A stretch of DNA of 64,000 nucleotides from Phascolarctos cinereus (taxonomy: Eukaryota; Chordata; Mammalia; Diprotodontia; Phascolarctidae): the NCBI RefSeq assembly GCF_002099425.1, contig NW_018344059.1, forward strand, positions 9,111,501-9,175,500. Reading direction: 5' to 3'. Under the pieces are notes generated by a model, which was not told where the DNA came from, did not search any database, and worked only from the letters and a program-made list of their open reading frames with translations. The first letter of the stretch is position 1; every line of letters starts with the position of its first letter. Positions 11,590 through 21,784 of the stretch are shown one piece after another. The position numbers were made by a program, and so were the translations under genes.

Positions 11590-12200
11590 CTCTGCTAATC
11601 AATGCTTCTAGATACCTCCATAGTAGTTTTTGCCCCCATCTCCTCATAATGTCTATTTCCGCTGTTACTATCCTAGTTTAGGCCCTCATTACTACTTGTC
11701 TGGTCTATTCCAACAGCGCCTTCCCAGGTCTTTCTACCTGCACTCTCTTCACCTTCCAATAGATTCTTCATGCCAGTCCCAAACTAATCTTCCTTATGCA
11801 AACATCTGGTCATAAGACATCTTTGTTCAGAATCTACCAAAGATTACCTAGTATGCTACCAAGTAAAGTCTGAACTACTTGATTGATATGAAAGGCCTAT
11901 CACAATCTTGTACAACCCCACCTTTCCAGCTTTATATCATACCCCTTCCCTGTGCTTACTCTGTGTGCTTTGTCCCCTGAACACAGAGTGTACCTCTCCC
12001 ACCTATGTAGCAATGATCACCTACTTTACTGAACCTCTCTGTGTGCCTGTGTGTTTATTTCTACTTCCAGATTATAGTCTCCATGAGACCAGGGACTTTG
12101 CTCTATCTACACCTTGTATCTCTCTTCTTTACCCTCTTCCCCCAGGCAACCATAGTGCCCCATACAAAGTGTGCAAACAAATGTTTGCTGAATTGAAAAG
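11590..12200 (+). mobile_element. L2-type LINE 3' half
   Basis: TTTAGGCCCTCATTACTACTTGTCTGG, CTTCCTTATGCAAACATCTGGTCA and the end TAGTCTCCATGAGACCAGGGACTTTG...AAATGTTTGCTGAATTGAA are ordered as in L2. Confidence 0.82.
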
Positions 12201-12365
12201 AACTGAGAGACAACATGGTCTAATGGAACACCTTGAGTCCTAGATATTTCTGTGTAGTTTTAGAAGTTACTTTCCTTCTTTGGGCTTCTTCCTCTTCTTG
12301 TCCAACACCAGCCTAGGTGATCCTTAAACTACATGGCAGCTCTAAATCCTATGATCCTATGAATT
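12200..12365 (+). mobile_element. MIR fragment
   Basis: CAACATGGTCTAATGGAA head and the end GGCAGCTCTAAATCCTATGATCCTATGA match MIR. Confidence 0.65.
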
Positions 12366-12369
12366 GGTT

Positions 12370-12845
12370 GAGCAATCCAGGATTTGGCTGAGATGAAGAT
12401 GGTACCGTTTCCCAGGGCTCAGGCAGACCCAGGGAACGATGGAATTAGGTTACTCACATGAGCTCACAAGGGGTGTGTGAATGCAACCTGTCACCTTTTC
12501 CATGCCAAAATCACTACAGTACTGCAGGAAAAAGGAAGGCTGCCTGCACTATCAAAGCCAGCTGTTCTAAAGTGGGTGGAAACGAGAGTCAAAATGAGAC
12601 TTTGGAAGAAATCATATTTGTTTAATTAGAAAAAGACCCTAAGTCAGTTCACATTAAATTTATCTTTTTTCTTACATCCCATGTAAAGGTAGCAACAACT
12701 GACGATACAACTTAAAGTGACTTTAAAAAATAAAAACAAAAGGAGAGGCTGACAAAGCTTTCCTCATTTCCGAACAGGCAAAGTTTTACGAAGGGAGTCT
12801 TATGTAGTAATATTATAATAATAACAACAACATCAAAAACAACAA
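12370..12845. other. Repeat-poor intronic sequence
   Basis: No exon or repeat was recognised apart from an AAT/AAC-rich run at 12807-12855. It has an ordinary, non-low-complexity composition and could be tested for conservation. Confidence 0.4.
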
Positions 12846-12854
12846 TAATAATAA

Positions 12855-13100
12855 ATAGCTAACATTTATATAGCACTTTCTATGTACTTGGCACTGCGCT
12901 AAGTACTTTACAATTATTACCTCATTTAATTCTTACAACAACCCTGTGAGGTAGGTGCTAGTATTATCATCATCCCCATTTTACAGATGGGGAAACTGAG
13001 GCAAGCAAAGGTTAAATGACTTGCCCGGGGTCACACCTCTATGAAATGCCTGAAGCTGGACTGAATTCACTTCTTCCTGACTCCAGCATCAGGGCCCTGT
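12855..13100 (+). mobile_element. MIR-related CORE-SINE
   Basis: TAGCTAACATTTATATAGCACTTTCTATG, CAACCCTGTGAGGTAGGTGCTAGTATTATC and GATGGGGAAACTGAGGCAAG, then CTTGCCCGGGGTCACACC, form a nearly full element. Confidence 0.85.
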
Positions 13101-13104
13101 CCAT

Positions 13105-13345
13105 CCTTGTTAAGTCACTTATCCTCACCTTCCCTGAACCTCAGTTTGCTCAGGCAGCTGGGTGGTGCAGTAGAGTACTGAACCTGTAGTCAGTAAGACC
13201 AGTGTTGTGAGTATAATAATTATAAAGTGCTTAGCACAATGCCTAGCACATATTGAACACTATAGAAATGTTAGCTATCATCATCATCATCATCATTATT
13301 ATCATCTGCAAAATGGAGATGTTGAGCTCCATGGTCTCTGTAAGG
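13105..13345 (+). mobile_element. Composite SINE fragments with (TCA)n
   Basis: A MIR core piece (GTTAAGTCACTTATCC) is followed by a SINE head (GGCAGCTGGGTGGTGCAGTAGAG) and then a SINE tail (AAGTGCTTAGCACAATGCCTAGCACA) with a TCA/TTA run at 13276-13306. The pieces look nested or deleted. Confidence 0.65.
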
Positions 13346-13369
13346 CATTTCCAGCTCTAAATCTATCCC

Positions 13370-14000
13370 AGTCCTTTCAACATACCCTCGTATTGAAAGC
13401 ATTCAAGTCCCTTCCTTGTCCTGGTTGCCTACCACTGGAAGCTCTCCAACTTATTATTATCTTTCCGAAATTGTGGTACCCAGAATTAAACACAATACTC
13501 CAGAGGTAGTTGGACTGGGGAAGAATACAAGAGGACCACCACCTCCTTATTCTTGGAAGCTATGCTTCTCTTAATTCAACCCAACTAATAATGAATGCTA
13601 AATTCATTAGCATTTTTGGCTATCATCCCACATCACATTGTTAACTCTTTGAGCTTGCAGTCCACTAAAACCCCAAGATCTTTTTCAGAACACTTGTTTT
13701 TTAATCAAGCCTCACCCGTCTTGTACTTGTAATACTGACTCTTTGTGTCCTAATGTATGACTTTATGTCTATCCTTATTAAATACAATCTTAGTAGATTC
13801 AGTCCAGTGCATTAGACAGTCAGGATGTTTTTAGTTTTAGATTTCAATTTAGATAGCATGTAAGCTATTCTGCCTAGCTTCATGTCATCTCCAAGTTTAT
13901 TGTCCATGATGTTGGCTGACGCTTTTTAACTTTAGTTTGTAATTTTAGTACTTCAGAGCTTGTGAATTCTTATTAGCTTCTTGTCTAAAAATTGGACTCT
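13370..14000 (-). mobile_element. CR1/L3 LINE, antisense
   Basis: Plus-strand text GTGGTACCCAGAATTAAACACAATACTCCAGA, GCTTGCAGTCCACTAAAACCCC and CTTTATGTCTATCCTTATTAAA is the reverse complement of CR1/L3 ORF2. Confidence 0.8.
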
Positions 14001-14274
14001 ACTAATATCAAATGGTGTGGGGTGCCTGAATCTCACTCTACCAATCTGATTTATAGTATACACTTGCTTAGCTGGGATCCAGATTATAATTATGAATATC
14101 ATTCATTGTATTTTAGAGACTGAGCTAGAAAAGGGATCTTTGCAAGCAATTTTGGGTTGTCATATTTTTTACTTTTTTGCCCCCTTTGTCCAGAATGAAC
14201 AAGCCAATTATTGTTTGGAGAAAACATACTGAAGTTCCAGCTCTTGATAATTATAAGCTCTTAGAAAAGCTTTT

Positions 14275-14465
14275 AGGATCATAAGAACATAGATATAGAA
14301 GCCATTTAGTCCAACCCCCTTCTTTTACAGATGGAAAAACTGAGGCTAAGAGAAAGTGTATGAGTTACTCAGAGTCATAGGGCTAGGTTAAGTGTCAAAG
14401 ATGTGATTTAAACCCAGGTCTTCCTGACTTCAAGTCCAGCAATCTATTTATTACCATGAGCCCTC
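14275..14465 (+). mobile_element. MIR
   Basis: AGCCATTTAGTCCAACCCCCTTCTTTTACAGATGGAAAAACTGAGGC and TTTAAACCCAGGTCTTCCTGACTTC. Confidence 0.85.
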
Positions 14466-14469
14466 TTAA

Positions 14470-14935
14470 TCTCTGTGAGACCTTAAAGATCATTGCATCC
14501 CCACATTATATAGTCAAGGAAGCTAAGTTCCTTTCTAGTTTGGGCACATTGTGTTTTTGAGACCCTTGGCTTATAGAGCAAGGCCATAAAATATGCTGGT
14601 TAAGCACCTGCATCCTCACCCTTGGAGCCAATCAAGTTAGTTAAGAAATCTAGGTGTGTTCTAGTTTCTTTGATCATTTCAATCCCCAAAGTAAGTGCCT
14701 TTACTTTAGATTACTAGAGTCATACTTGAAAGAAAAATATAGTGCTCTCTATTTGCAACAGGTTTGGGAAGTATTATCTAATTATTCTGGGTATATTACC
14801 ACATAACGATTAAAAATGATTATGGTAAGGAACAATAATACTAGGATTTGCATTTCCACTGTGCTCAGTCTCTTGGGGATATTGCCCCACCTAACAAAAC
14901 CCAGTTCAGAATTATGCAAAAAAGTCACTGAGTGA
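14470..14935. other. Unrecognised intronic sequence
   Basis: No repeat family or exon was seen. Confidence 0.35.
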
Positions 14936-14939
14936 ATGA

Positions 14940-15022
14940 AATATTGACTGACCTTGTTCAGGGAATTGGTACAAAGACATGACTGCTCCCTTTAAGAACC
15001 TTACATTCTAGTAAGGGAGATA

Positions 15023-15054
<32 letters not shown>

Positions 15055-15056
15055 AT
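14940..15056 (-). mobile_element. L2/L3 end, antisense, with (CA)n
   Basis: GCTCCCTTTAAGAACCTTACATTCTAG is an antisense L2/L3 end. It runs into a CT/CA dinucleotide run at 15024-15056. Confidence 0.6.
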
Positions 15057-15059
15057 CAC

Positions 15060-15525
15060 TTTTCTTTTTTACACACTTTTCTTTTTAAGGAGAGGGGATT
15101 ATTGTAAAGATGGAGGAGTGAAAGGTTTCTTAGCTCCCCCCTGCCACATACATATCTAATTACACAAGTAGACAGCCAAAGAAAACTCAGAAATAATGTG
15201 AAGAGAGTTAAAAAGAATCTGCCATGAAGTAATGTATACAGAAAAAAAGCTGAAGATAAAATCACTACCCTATCATTTTGTACATTTTCCTGCTGCTGCT
15301 CTTGTCCTCCCATAGCTCACATGTTGACGGGACTGGCTCAAATCCTAAATACCATTTTTCAATAAGCCATGCAAAAAAAAAAGTGCTTGGAAGTGTTGAA
15401 AGCAGATGGTAAAGTACAGATTGAAAGAACCTAAGAACACTAGCTGAAAAAAAGCCATCAGCTGAATCATCAATAAGTATTGTAGTAAATTTGTAGAACT
15501 ACAAATTGTAGAATTGTAAAAGAAA
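15060..15525. other. Unrecognised sequence
   Basis: GTAAAGATGGAGGAGTGAAAGG near 15106 is faintly like an L1 5' start, but I cannot support it. Confidence 0.3.
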
Positions 15526-15527
15526 AA

Positions 15528-15633
15528 TACAGGCTATCCCAAAAGTTGTACTGCAGCTTTAAGTTTTAATAACTTAAAGCTAATTAAGTTTTGATTGTTT
15601 AAAGCTAGACTAAGACTTTTGGGACACCCTATA
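15528..15633. mobile_element. Tc1/mariner-type miniature element
   Basis: It starts TACAGGCTATCCCAAAAGT and ends ACTTTTGGGACACCCTATA, an inverted repeat of about 20 bp with TA at both edges. The 106-bp body is itself palindrome-like (TTTAAGTTTTAATAACTTAAAG). It has no coding sequence. Confidence 0.88.
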
Positions 15634-15639
15634 TTGTAG

Positions 15640-15908
15640 GCAGTGAAGGGAAAACCCTTCAAATTCCAGGGAGGACTAGTCAAAACAGTATAAGATTACT
15701 GGTTTTTTAAAAAATAAATCAAAGGAAAAATTGTATATGATATTCTGGAGAGAGTGAGTGTTCATTACTGGTGGTACAAGGGAGATTGGCTGGAACACTA
15801 ACATGAAAGAGATCATCAGATTTTATTATGCAGATGAAGAAGCTAAGCTGAGTTGAAACACCAAAGAAAATAGAATTTTCAGGAGAAGGGCTTCACAACA
15901 TCTCTCAG

Positions 15909-15912
<4 letters not shown>
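15640..15912. other. Unrecognised intronic sequence
   Basis: No repeat or exon was recognised. Confidence 0.3.

Positions 15913-15913
<1 letters not shown>

Positions 15914-15977
<64 letters not shown>
15914..15977 (+). repeat. (TG)n microsatellite
   Basis: A nearly pure TG run of about 64 bp. Confidence 0.97.
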
Positions 15978-15978
<1 letters not shown>

Positions 15979-16050
15979 CCCCTTCTTTCCACTAACACAT
16001 CCATCACACTAGTTTGGGCCCTCATCACTTCTCCCCTAGATATCTTAATG
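15978..16050 (+). mobile_element. L2 fragment beside (TG)n
   Basis: CACTAGTTTGGGCCCTCATCACTTCTCCCC matches L2 (GTTCAGGCCCTCATCACCTCT). Confidence 0.65.
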
Positions 16051-16435
16051 GCCTTTATTGAGTGGTTACTACTGGGTCCAGTGGCAAGATATAGATCAGG
16101 ACAACTGGAAATGGAAGTTTTGTAGTAAATGAAAATGCAAGGTGGTACTCAAGGCTGAGCAAGAAAGCCAGCAGACCAAATAGAAAGGTCGTGAGGACCT
16201 CATGAAGCAATGTCAGGGCAGATGGTCTCCCCCTAATGACTGCTGGGAAGAGGGTGGTGGCTTCAAAGTTTGATTCAGGATTACCTCCAATAGAATGGGG
16301 AAAGGAAGAGGGAAGCATCCAGCCAAGAGAGGGTGCATATCACTGGTAGTAACTATTCCAGCCTGGCAATTGAGGCCTACTGGTGAGCTAAGGTAGAGGA
16401 GGGGAAGGCGGAGAGCAGCTGATGATATTTTTTTA
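16051..16435. other. Mostly unrecognised, possible RTE-derived SINE piece
   Basis: CTACTGGGTCCAGTGGCAAGATATAGATCAGGAC near 16068-16101 resembles an RTE-derived marsupial SINE. The rest is unknown. Confidence 0.35.
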
Positions 16436-16439
16436 GCTC

Positions 16440-16575
16440 AGCAACTGGCATTTACTACATGTTATTTAACCTCCCTAGGCCTTAGTTTCTCTAACTGTAA
16501 ACTCAGAGGGTTGGACTCAATGAAGTCTGAGGTCTCTTCTCCTTCTAGCTCTCTGATTCCATGATTCCTTAGGTC
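16440..16575 (+). mobile_element. MIR 3' half
   Basis: CTAGGCCTTAGTTTCTCTAACTGTAAA and CTTCTAGCTCTCTGATTCCATGATTCC. Confidence 0.75.
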
Positions 16576-16684
16576 AGTCATAAGGACCATCAACAAAGGG
16601 GCTGAGATCTGCACCAGTGGAAGGAGAACCCAGAAAAATGAAACCAAAAACTTTGGAAGTAAAAGTGGCTTATGTTGCCATTAT

Positions 16685-16900
16685 GCATTATAGTTACAAA
16701 GCTCTAAAAAATATATTATTTCATTTGAGCCACCAACAGCCCTGTGAGGCTGGTGACAGTGACTGAGATCACCATGATATCCACCATCACAGAGAAGGAA
16801 ACTGAGGCTCAGGAGATTAAGGTTTAGATACTCGTCAAAGGTCATAGAGCCAATAAGTGAAGAAGGAAGAATTTGAAACAACCCGTATTGTTCGATTCAG
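16685..16900 (+). mobile_element. MIR-related CORE-SINE
   Basis: CAGCCCTGTGAGGCTGGTGAC, GAAGGAAACTGAGGCTCAGG and GGTCATAGAGCCAATAAG. Confidence 0.7.
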
Positions 16901-16904
16901 AAGT

Positions 16905-17150
16905 CCATGTCTCTAGGTGGGCCAGTGGAGAGAATGCTGGGCCTGAAGTCAGGAAGACCTGGGTGTAAATCTGACTTCAGATTCTTACTAGGTGTGTGAT
17001 CCTGGGCAAGTCACTTAACTTCTCTAGGCCTAGGTTTCCTCAACTGTAAAATGCGGAACATAATAGCACCTACTTCACAAGGTTGAGTGAGGCTCAAATG
17101 AGGCTTAGCACAGCGTCTGGCACATAGGAAGTACTTAAATACTTGTTCCT
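16905..17150 (+). mobile_element. tRNA-derived CORE-SINE (MAR-like), near full length
   Basis: The head is GAGAATGCTGGGCCTGAAGTCAGGAAGACCTGGG, the core TGTGTGATCCTGGGCAAGTCACTTAAC, and the tail GCACAGCGTCTGGCACATAGGAAGTACTTAAATAC. Confidence 0.88.
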
Positions 17151-17164
17151 TTCTCTTTCTTTAC

Positions 17165-17245
17165 TACGTTGCCTTCTCCCTGTTTCCCTTAGTGTCTTGT
17201 ACAGTGTTTTTGCACATAACAGACACTCAATAAATGTTAATTATA
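17165..17245 (+). mobile_element. L2/L3-type 3' end
   Basis: TAGTGTCTTGTACAGTGTTTTTGCACATAACAGACACTCAATAAATG. Confidence 0.7.
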
Positions 17246-17401
17246 TTTAATGAAAATTTCAAGATTCATATTACCATTTTTAAAAATGGTAATTATAAAC
17301 ATAGGGACAGGCACTGGACCTGTGGTTTCATTGGTATAAAGAACTCCCTCCCAGGTGAAGAAATTCTCTCTACCAATGCAGGTCAGAACCCTCTCTTCAA
17401 T

Positions 17402-17645
17402 TTATAATAATTATGACTAATATTTATATAATACTTTAAGTTTTGCAAAGCACTTTATAAATACTCTTTCACTTGATCCTTATAACAGTTTTATGAGATA
17501 TGCGCTGTTAGCGACCCCATTTTACAGATGAGGAAACTAAGACTGTAAGAGTTGAAATGACTTGCCTAGAGTCACTCAGCTCCTAAGTGTTTGAGGAAGG
17601 CTTCAAGTTCAAGTTTTTCTGATTCTAAGGCCAATGTTCTATCCA
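17402..17645 (+). mobile_element. MIR-related CORE-SINE inside the split SINE
   Basis: ATAATACTTTAAGTTTTGCAAAGCACTTTATAAAT, CATTTTACAGATGAGGAAACTAAG and CTTGCCTAGAGTCACTCAGC. Confidence 0.8.
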
Positions 17646-17685
17646 TGATACTCTTAGAAAACAGTCTAGAATCCAAAGGCCTCGT

Positions 17686-17978
17686 AATGGAAAATGCTAT
17701 CCACATCCAAAGAAAGAACCATGAAGTTGAATTGCTATTTTTTTCCTCTTCTGTTGAGTTTTGTTTCCTCTTTCTGATGGTTCCTCCTATTGGTTCTAAT
17801 TTTTACTTACAACATCATATGTTTAATAGAATATAAATGTATAGTCTATATCAGATTGTGTGCCTTCTTAGGAAGGATGGTGAGGAGGAAGGGGGAGAAA
17901 AATTTTAAACTCAAAAGCATATGGAAGTGATTATTGATAAATCAAAATAAATTAGTAAAAAGTTTTTTAAAAAAAGAA
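17686..17978 (+). mobile_element. L1 3'-end insertion
   Basis: GGAAAATGCTATCCACATCC, then TGATGGTTCCTCCTATTGGTTCTAA and an A-rich tail (CAAAATAAATTAG...TTTAAAAAAAG). It is the same 3' end as 4310-4690. Confidence 0.85.
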
Positions 17979-18099
17979 AGTAGCCTAGAGTACTGAGAAA
18001 TTAAATGACTTGCTCAGGGTCTCAGAATTAAGAGACAGAGACAGGACTTGAACCCAGATCTGTCTGGCTTTCAGTCCTCTGTGCTATCCTGCCTCAAGA

Positions 18100-18530
18100 A
18101 GGTAAATACACAATGCAGAAAGGAAATGCTTGTTTTATTCCATAAATTAAAAAAAGGAAAAATGTAAAAAGGACAAAGGCAAGTTCTTGCAGTTCCTACT
18201 GGCCTGGAAAGTCTTTGAATATAGAGCTTATGGAGTCTTTGCATGTTTGCTGAAGGCCAACCTGGCTTAAATTTGAAGAGTCTGGTGATAGGGTGATAAA
18301 AATTTCAGCTCCTGAAAACCATCCATAAAGTCACAAAGAAGTCACAATGTGTATTGGTAGAGAGAGTAGCTAGAATCACAGATCTTTGAAGTGTCGAAAA
18401 TACTGAGTTATGGAAAATGTCACCCTCAGTCACTGGCAATATCTGACATCTTATTCATCTCCACATTTTCCCTAAAGTTATCCCAAAAAGTTGTAACTAG
18501 AAACGACTACTTTCAAAAACCTCATGATAA
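18100..18530. other. Unrecognised intronic sequence
   Basis: No supported feature. Confidence 0.3.
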
Positions 18531-18534
18531 TTTA

Positions 18535-18675
18535 ATTCAATTCAACAATCATCTAGTATGCAAACTTATGCCAGGCAGTGTGCTAAGTGGTAGGGCCACA
18601 ATGACAAAAAAAAAAAAAAACCAAAACCCAAAACCAGTGCCTGCCTTCAAGGAGCTTATATTCTACTGGAAAGAT

Positions 18676-18725
<50 letters not shown>
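18535..18725 (-). mobile_element. L2/L3 3' end, antisense, with (CA)n
   Basis: TTATGCCAGGCAGTGTGCTAAGTGG and GCCTTCAAGGAGCTTATATTCTACTGG are antisense L2/L3. It carries A14 at 18606-18620 and (CA)n at 18678-18724. Confidence 0.78.
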
Positions 18726-18727
<2 letters not shown>

Positions 18728-18828
18728 CAAATCCAGAATATATGCAAAGTATTTCTAGGTGAAGAGTAGTTTGTGAACAATAGAACTGGAGTTTCAGAAG
18801 TCACAATGGAAAAGTAGAGAATGAATGA

Positions 18829-18996
18829 TTTTTTTTTTGGCGAGGCAATCAGAGTTAAGTGACTTGCCCAGGGTCACATAGCTAGTAAGTATCAAGTGTC
18901 TGAGGCCAGATTTGAACCCAGGTCAAGGTTAGGTCAGGTCATGTCCTTCTGACTCTAGAAGTGGTGCTCTAACCACTGTGCCACCTTAGCTGCCCC
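18829..18996 (-). mobile_element. tRNA-derived CORE-SINE (WALLSI/MAR type), antisense
   Basis: A T-run is followed by GTTAAGTGACTTGCCCAGGGTCACATAGCTAGTAAG and ends GTGCCACCTTAGCTGCCCC. An extra GGTTAGGTCAGGTCAT duplication lies inside (18926-18946). Confidence 0.9.
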
Positions 18997-19007
18997 TGAA
19001 AAAAATT

Positions 19008-19125
19008 TTTTTAAGCATTTAATAGATGCTAAGCCTTGGGATACAAAGAAACACCAAGACAGTACCTGCTTCAAGAAGCTCACAATCTAACTGGAGGGGG
19101 CAACACATAAAATAATGCTCTGCTA
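19008..19125 (-). mobile_element. L2/L3 end, antisense
   Basis: TAAGCATTTAATAGATGCTAAGCCTTGGGATACAAAG and GCTTCAAGAAGCTCACAATCTAACTGG. Confidence 0.75.
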
Positions 19126-19129
19126 CAGG

Positions 19130-19640
19130 GTAGAGAAAAAGGCCAGGAAGTCCTGAGGGCTCACCTGGCTCAGATGACAAGGCCCAGAGATCCTTAAATT
19201 ACATTAGTAGGTCAGAGGACAGTGCTAGGTATAGAATTAGGGCACATGGTAAAGCCTGGTGATCCTCCATCTCACTGGAAGGAATAAAGTGAGTGAATTC
19301 CCTTCTCACCTAGTTGTGTGAGCACTCAAGCCGCCCAGACGGTCTCTGGCTGCTTCAGCTGAGGAAGGGGGAAGGAAGGCAAGCAAGAGGAGGGATGTGG
19401 TTGGTATGGATGGAGCCCAGCAACGCTGGGATTCTGAGTGGAACCACAGAGCAGCAAACAGCAGCTCCCATCGACAGAGTGTGTTACTATCTACATAGCT
19501 CCTCCTTCCCTCCATTGTTCATGACTGCACCTCATAAAATCACAGACAAGAATACACAGCCCTGGGCTTTGCTCTTGTCTCCTGCAAAACAGCATACGTA
19601 ATATGGGGCCCTGAACTTGTGATACACGAATTTTCATGTT
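19130..19640. other. Repeat-poor, GC-richer intronic block
   Basis: About 0.5 kb with mixed composition and no recognised repeat. A minus-strand open frame of 69 codons lies at 19306-19515 and a plus-strand one at 19314-19601, but neither shows homology or convincing splice context. It is a candidate for a conservation check. Confidence 0.4.
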
Positions 19641-19739
19641 ACCTTGCCCAGAGCCAGGCCTCCACATCACTTACTGGCCATTTCAAAACCATGCAGCTAT
19701 ACTCTGTCCATCCTCCTTATCCTTTACAGCTGGAACCTT

Positions 19740-19825
19740 GGAATCTTCCTTTCTGTCTTTCTTGCTTGTATTTTCATTTCTAGCACTTAGGACATGGCCT
19801 GACACATGCATAGTAATAAAAGTTA
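19740..19825 (+). mobile_element. L2/L3 3' end
   Basis: TGTATTTTCATTTCTAGCACTTAGGACATGGCCTGACACATGCATAG. Confidence 0.6.
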
Positions 19826-20085
19826 ATATTTATATAGCTCTTACTATGTGCCAGGCCTTGTGCTAAGTGCTTTACGATGATTATCTTATTTGATCTTTAC
19901 AACAACTCTGGAAGATAGGTAATATTATTACTGCCATTTTAAAGGTGAGGAAACTGAGGCAAACAAGGGTTAAATGACTTTCCCAGGATCACAAAGCCAG
20001 GAAGTATCTGAGGCTATATTTGAACTCAGGTCTTCATGACTCCAGGCCAAGCCCTCTATCCACTTTGCCACCTAGCTTCTAAATG
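19818..20085 (+). mobile_element. MIR-related CORE-SINE, near full length
   Basis: ATTTATATAGCTCTTACTATGTGCCAGGCC, GAGGAAACTGAGGCAAACAAGG and CTCTATCCACTTTGCCACCTAGC. Confidence 0.88.
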
Positions 20086-20089
20086 TTTA

Positions 20090-20440
20090 ATCACTGTTTT
20101 TCATTCATTTATAATGTAGTCTAGACTTAAACACCATAATGATCATTACAAATGAAACATGTACCTTGTGTAATGTGATGTCTGTTTCTGAGGGTAAATG
20201 AATTAATTTGATCCACTCAGGGCCCAACCATGACTTTTAAATGTGATGAAATCATGTCAGTGTTCTTTATGTTATTTTTTTGGCTTCTACTGATTACACT
20301 GATGACCTTGAACATTTAATAAGTTCTACTGATTTTGTTCATGTAAACAATAAAACTGAATTTGTTGACATATCAAGAGAGTTAGAATTAAGGGGGAAAA
20401 TTGATAAATGGCTGCTCATTAAAAACAACTCAGCTTTTTA
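20090..20440. other. Unrecognised repeat-poor sequence
   Basis: AT-rich, not low-complexity, no repeat match by eye. Confidence 0.35.
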
Positions 20441-20441
20441 G

Positions 20442-20540
20442 TGCACACACACAAAACACACACATGTGTGTATATATGTGTGTATATGTATATACACATA
20501 TATACATGTATAGACATATATATGTATATATTCATATATG
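20442..20540. repeat. CA/TG/TA microsatellite
   Basis: Interrupted CACACA, TGTGTATATA and TACATATA tracts that are partly self-complementary. Confidence 0.92.
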
Positions 20541-20544
20541 TTGG

Positions 20545-21020
20545 CAAGAATGAATGCAGCCTTTGAAGATAGCATCGAATTTGCTGCCACCCAGTAAACA
20601 AACATACACAAACTACCCTGTACAAACAAAACGCAAACTATACACACTATGCAAATGTAAACCTCACAGGCATACCCAAACCACCCCAAGCCAAACTACA
20701 CGCTCACAAAAATGTAAACCTTAGGAACATATACAATAAAATTGTCTGGAAACAGAACATTTTCCCCCCACCAATGTCTTTGCATCAAATGAGAGCGTGA
20801 GTCCCTGTGGAGACCTGCCAGGATCTCTAAATTGTATGGGAGCTGGCGAGGGTTTCTTTAATTAGTGTACAATAGCTCAAAACAGCTTTAACTCTACTTG
20901 CTCCGTTTCTATCTTGGCCTGGCCCTAACAGGCTAATGGGGTTAGAAAATGAGGAAATTACAGTTTTATTTTTTAAAAAAATCAGTATTCTTGATAAAAT
21001 GAGGAGGCAGAGTACGATGA
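20545..21020. other. Repeat-poor sequence, possible conserved noncoding block
   Basis: 20750-20960 includes TCTTTGCATCAAATGAGAGCG and GTTTCTTTAATTAGTGTACAATAGC, which read like homeodomain/octamer-style sites. No repeat was recognised. A cluster of ACACAAACTA-like text lies at 20590-20710. Confidence 0.35.
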
Positions 21021-21024
21021 TGGT

Positions 21025-21385
21025 TACAATTATTAGATGATAGCCTTCGAGCTGGAAGGGCCCTCAGATGCTATCTGCTCCATTCTCCTTTTTTTTTTTT
21101 TTAAAGGCAATTGGGGTTAAGTGACTTGCCCGGGGTCACACAGCTAATAAGTGTCTGAGGCCAGATTTGAACTCAGGTCCTCCTGACTGCAGGGCTGGCG
21201 CTCTATCCATTATGCCACCTAGCTGCCCCTCTCTTGTTTTATAGATGAGGAAAATGAAGCCCTAGGAGGAGACACAAGGAAGTTAAGTGACTTCCCCAAG
21301 GCCACACATGGAGTTATACCAAAGGCAAGGTTTGAACTTAGATTCTCTGTCTTTATAGTGCACATTCTTTCTCCTATGCCACACA
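21025..21385 (+). mobile_element. MIR split by a SINE
   Basis: GCTGGAAGGGCCCTCAGATGCTATCTGCTCC (21050-21080) continues at 21233 as TCTTGTTTTATAGATGAGGAAAATGAAGCCC and GTGACTTCCCCAAGGCCACAC. The SINE at 21088-21229 interrupts it. Confidence 0.8.
21088..21229 (-). mobile_element. tRNA-derived CORE-SINE (WALLSI/MAR type), antisense
   Basis: T14 then GGCAATTGGGGTTAAGTGACTTGCCCGGGGTCACACAGC...TATGCCACCTAGCTGCCCC. It has low divergence and is one of the younger copies. Confidence 0.93.
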
Positions 21386-21390
21386 TATCT

Positions 21391-21690
21391 AGGACTTCAA
21401 AGACTATTTAGTTTAACCCCATAATTTTACAGAAAAGTAAACTAGGGACTGATTTGTCCAAGGTCACATAGGTAGGAAGTGACAAAGGCTGGATTTGAGC
21501 TTAGGTTGTCTGATATCAAATCTATGCTCTTTCCACTGAACAGCACTGCCTGGTAACCAAGAAAAAAAACAAGGCAGAGCCAAAGAAGGCACGGTAGTGT
21601 GGGACCCCGACCTGGACTTCAGCAGGTTGAGCTGTTGGATTAGATGATCTCTAATGTTCCTTCCTGAAATGATGTTTCATGATTCTAATA
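21391..21690 (+). mobile_element. MIR copies in tandem
   Basis: AATTTTACAGAAAAGTAAACTAGGG and CCAAGGTCACATAGGTAGGAAG at 21391-21555, then a tail TAGATGATCTCTAATGTTCC...TTTCATGATTCTAA at 21600-21690. Confidence 0.7.
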
Positions 21691-21784
21691 GGACCCTAAC
21701 CTGATCAGCTTATAACTGCTCTCCTCTCATTCACTATCTTTGTCTTGCTTCCATCATCTGTGTACCCTGTCCCTCCTTCCCCTG

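Larger units (their letters stand above)
17310..18095 (+). mobile_element. THER/MIR-type SINE split by later insertions
   Basis: The 5' half (TTTCATTGGTATAAAGAACTCCC...CTACCAATGCAGGTCAG) is at 17310-17400. The 3' half (AGTAGCCTAGAGTACTGAGAAATTAAATGACTTGCTCAGG...) is at 17979-18095. The two halves join in family order once 17400-17978 is removed. Confidence 0.75.

Noticed and set aside
15100-15180. Possible L1 5' UTR start (AAGATGGAGGAGTGAAAGG)
   Set aside because: The match is too short and the following text does not continue as in the clear L1 start at 29971.
15913-16125. Open frames with long VCVC runs (also 18583-18804, 31690-32005, 60679-60939)
   Set aside because: Produced by TG/CA microsatellites; only the LPDLPSIHNF part of 60814-60858 is real SYNE3.
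19306-19515. Minus open frame in a GC-richer block considered as an alternative last exon
   Set aside because: No splice context, no homology and no membrane-anchor pattern like KASH.
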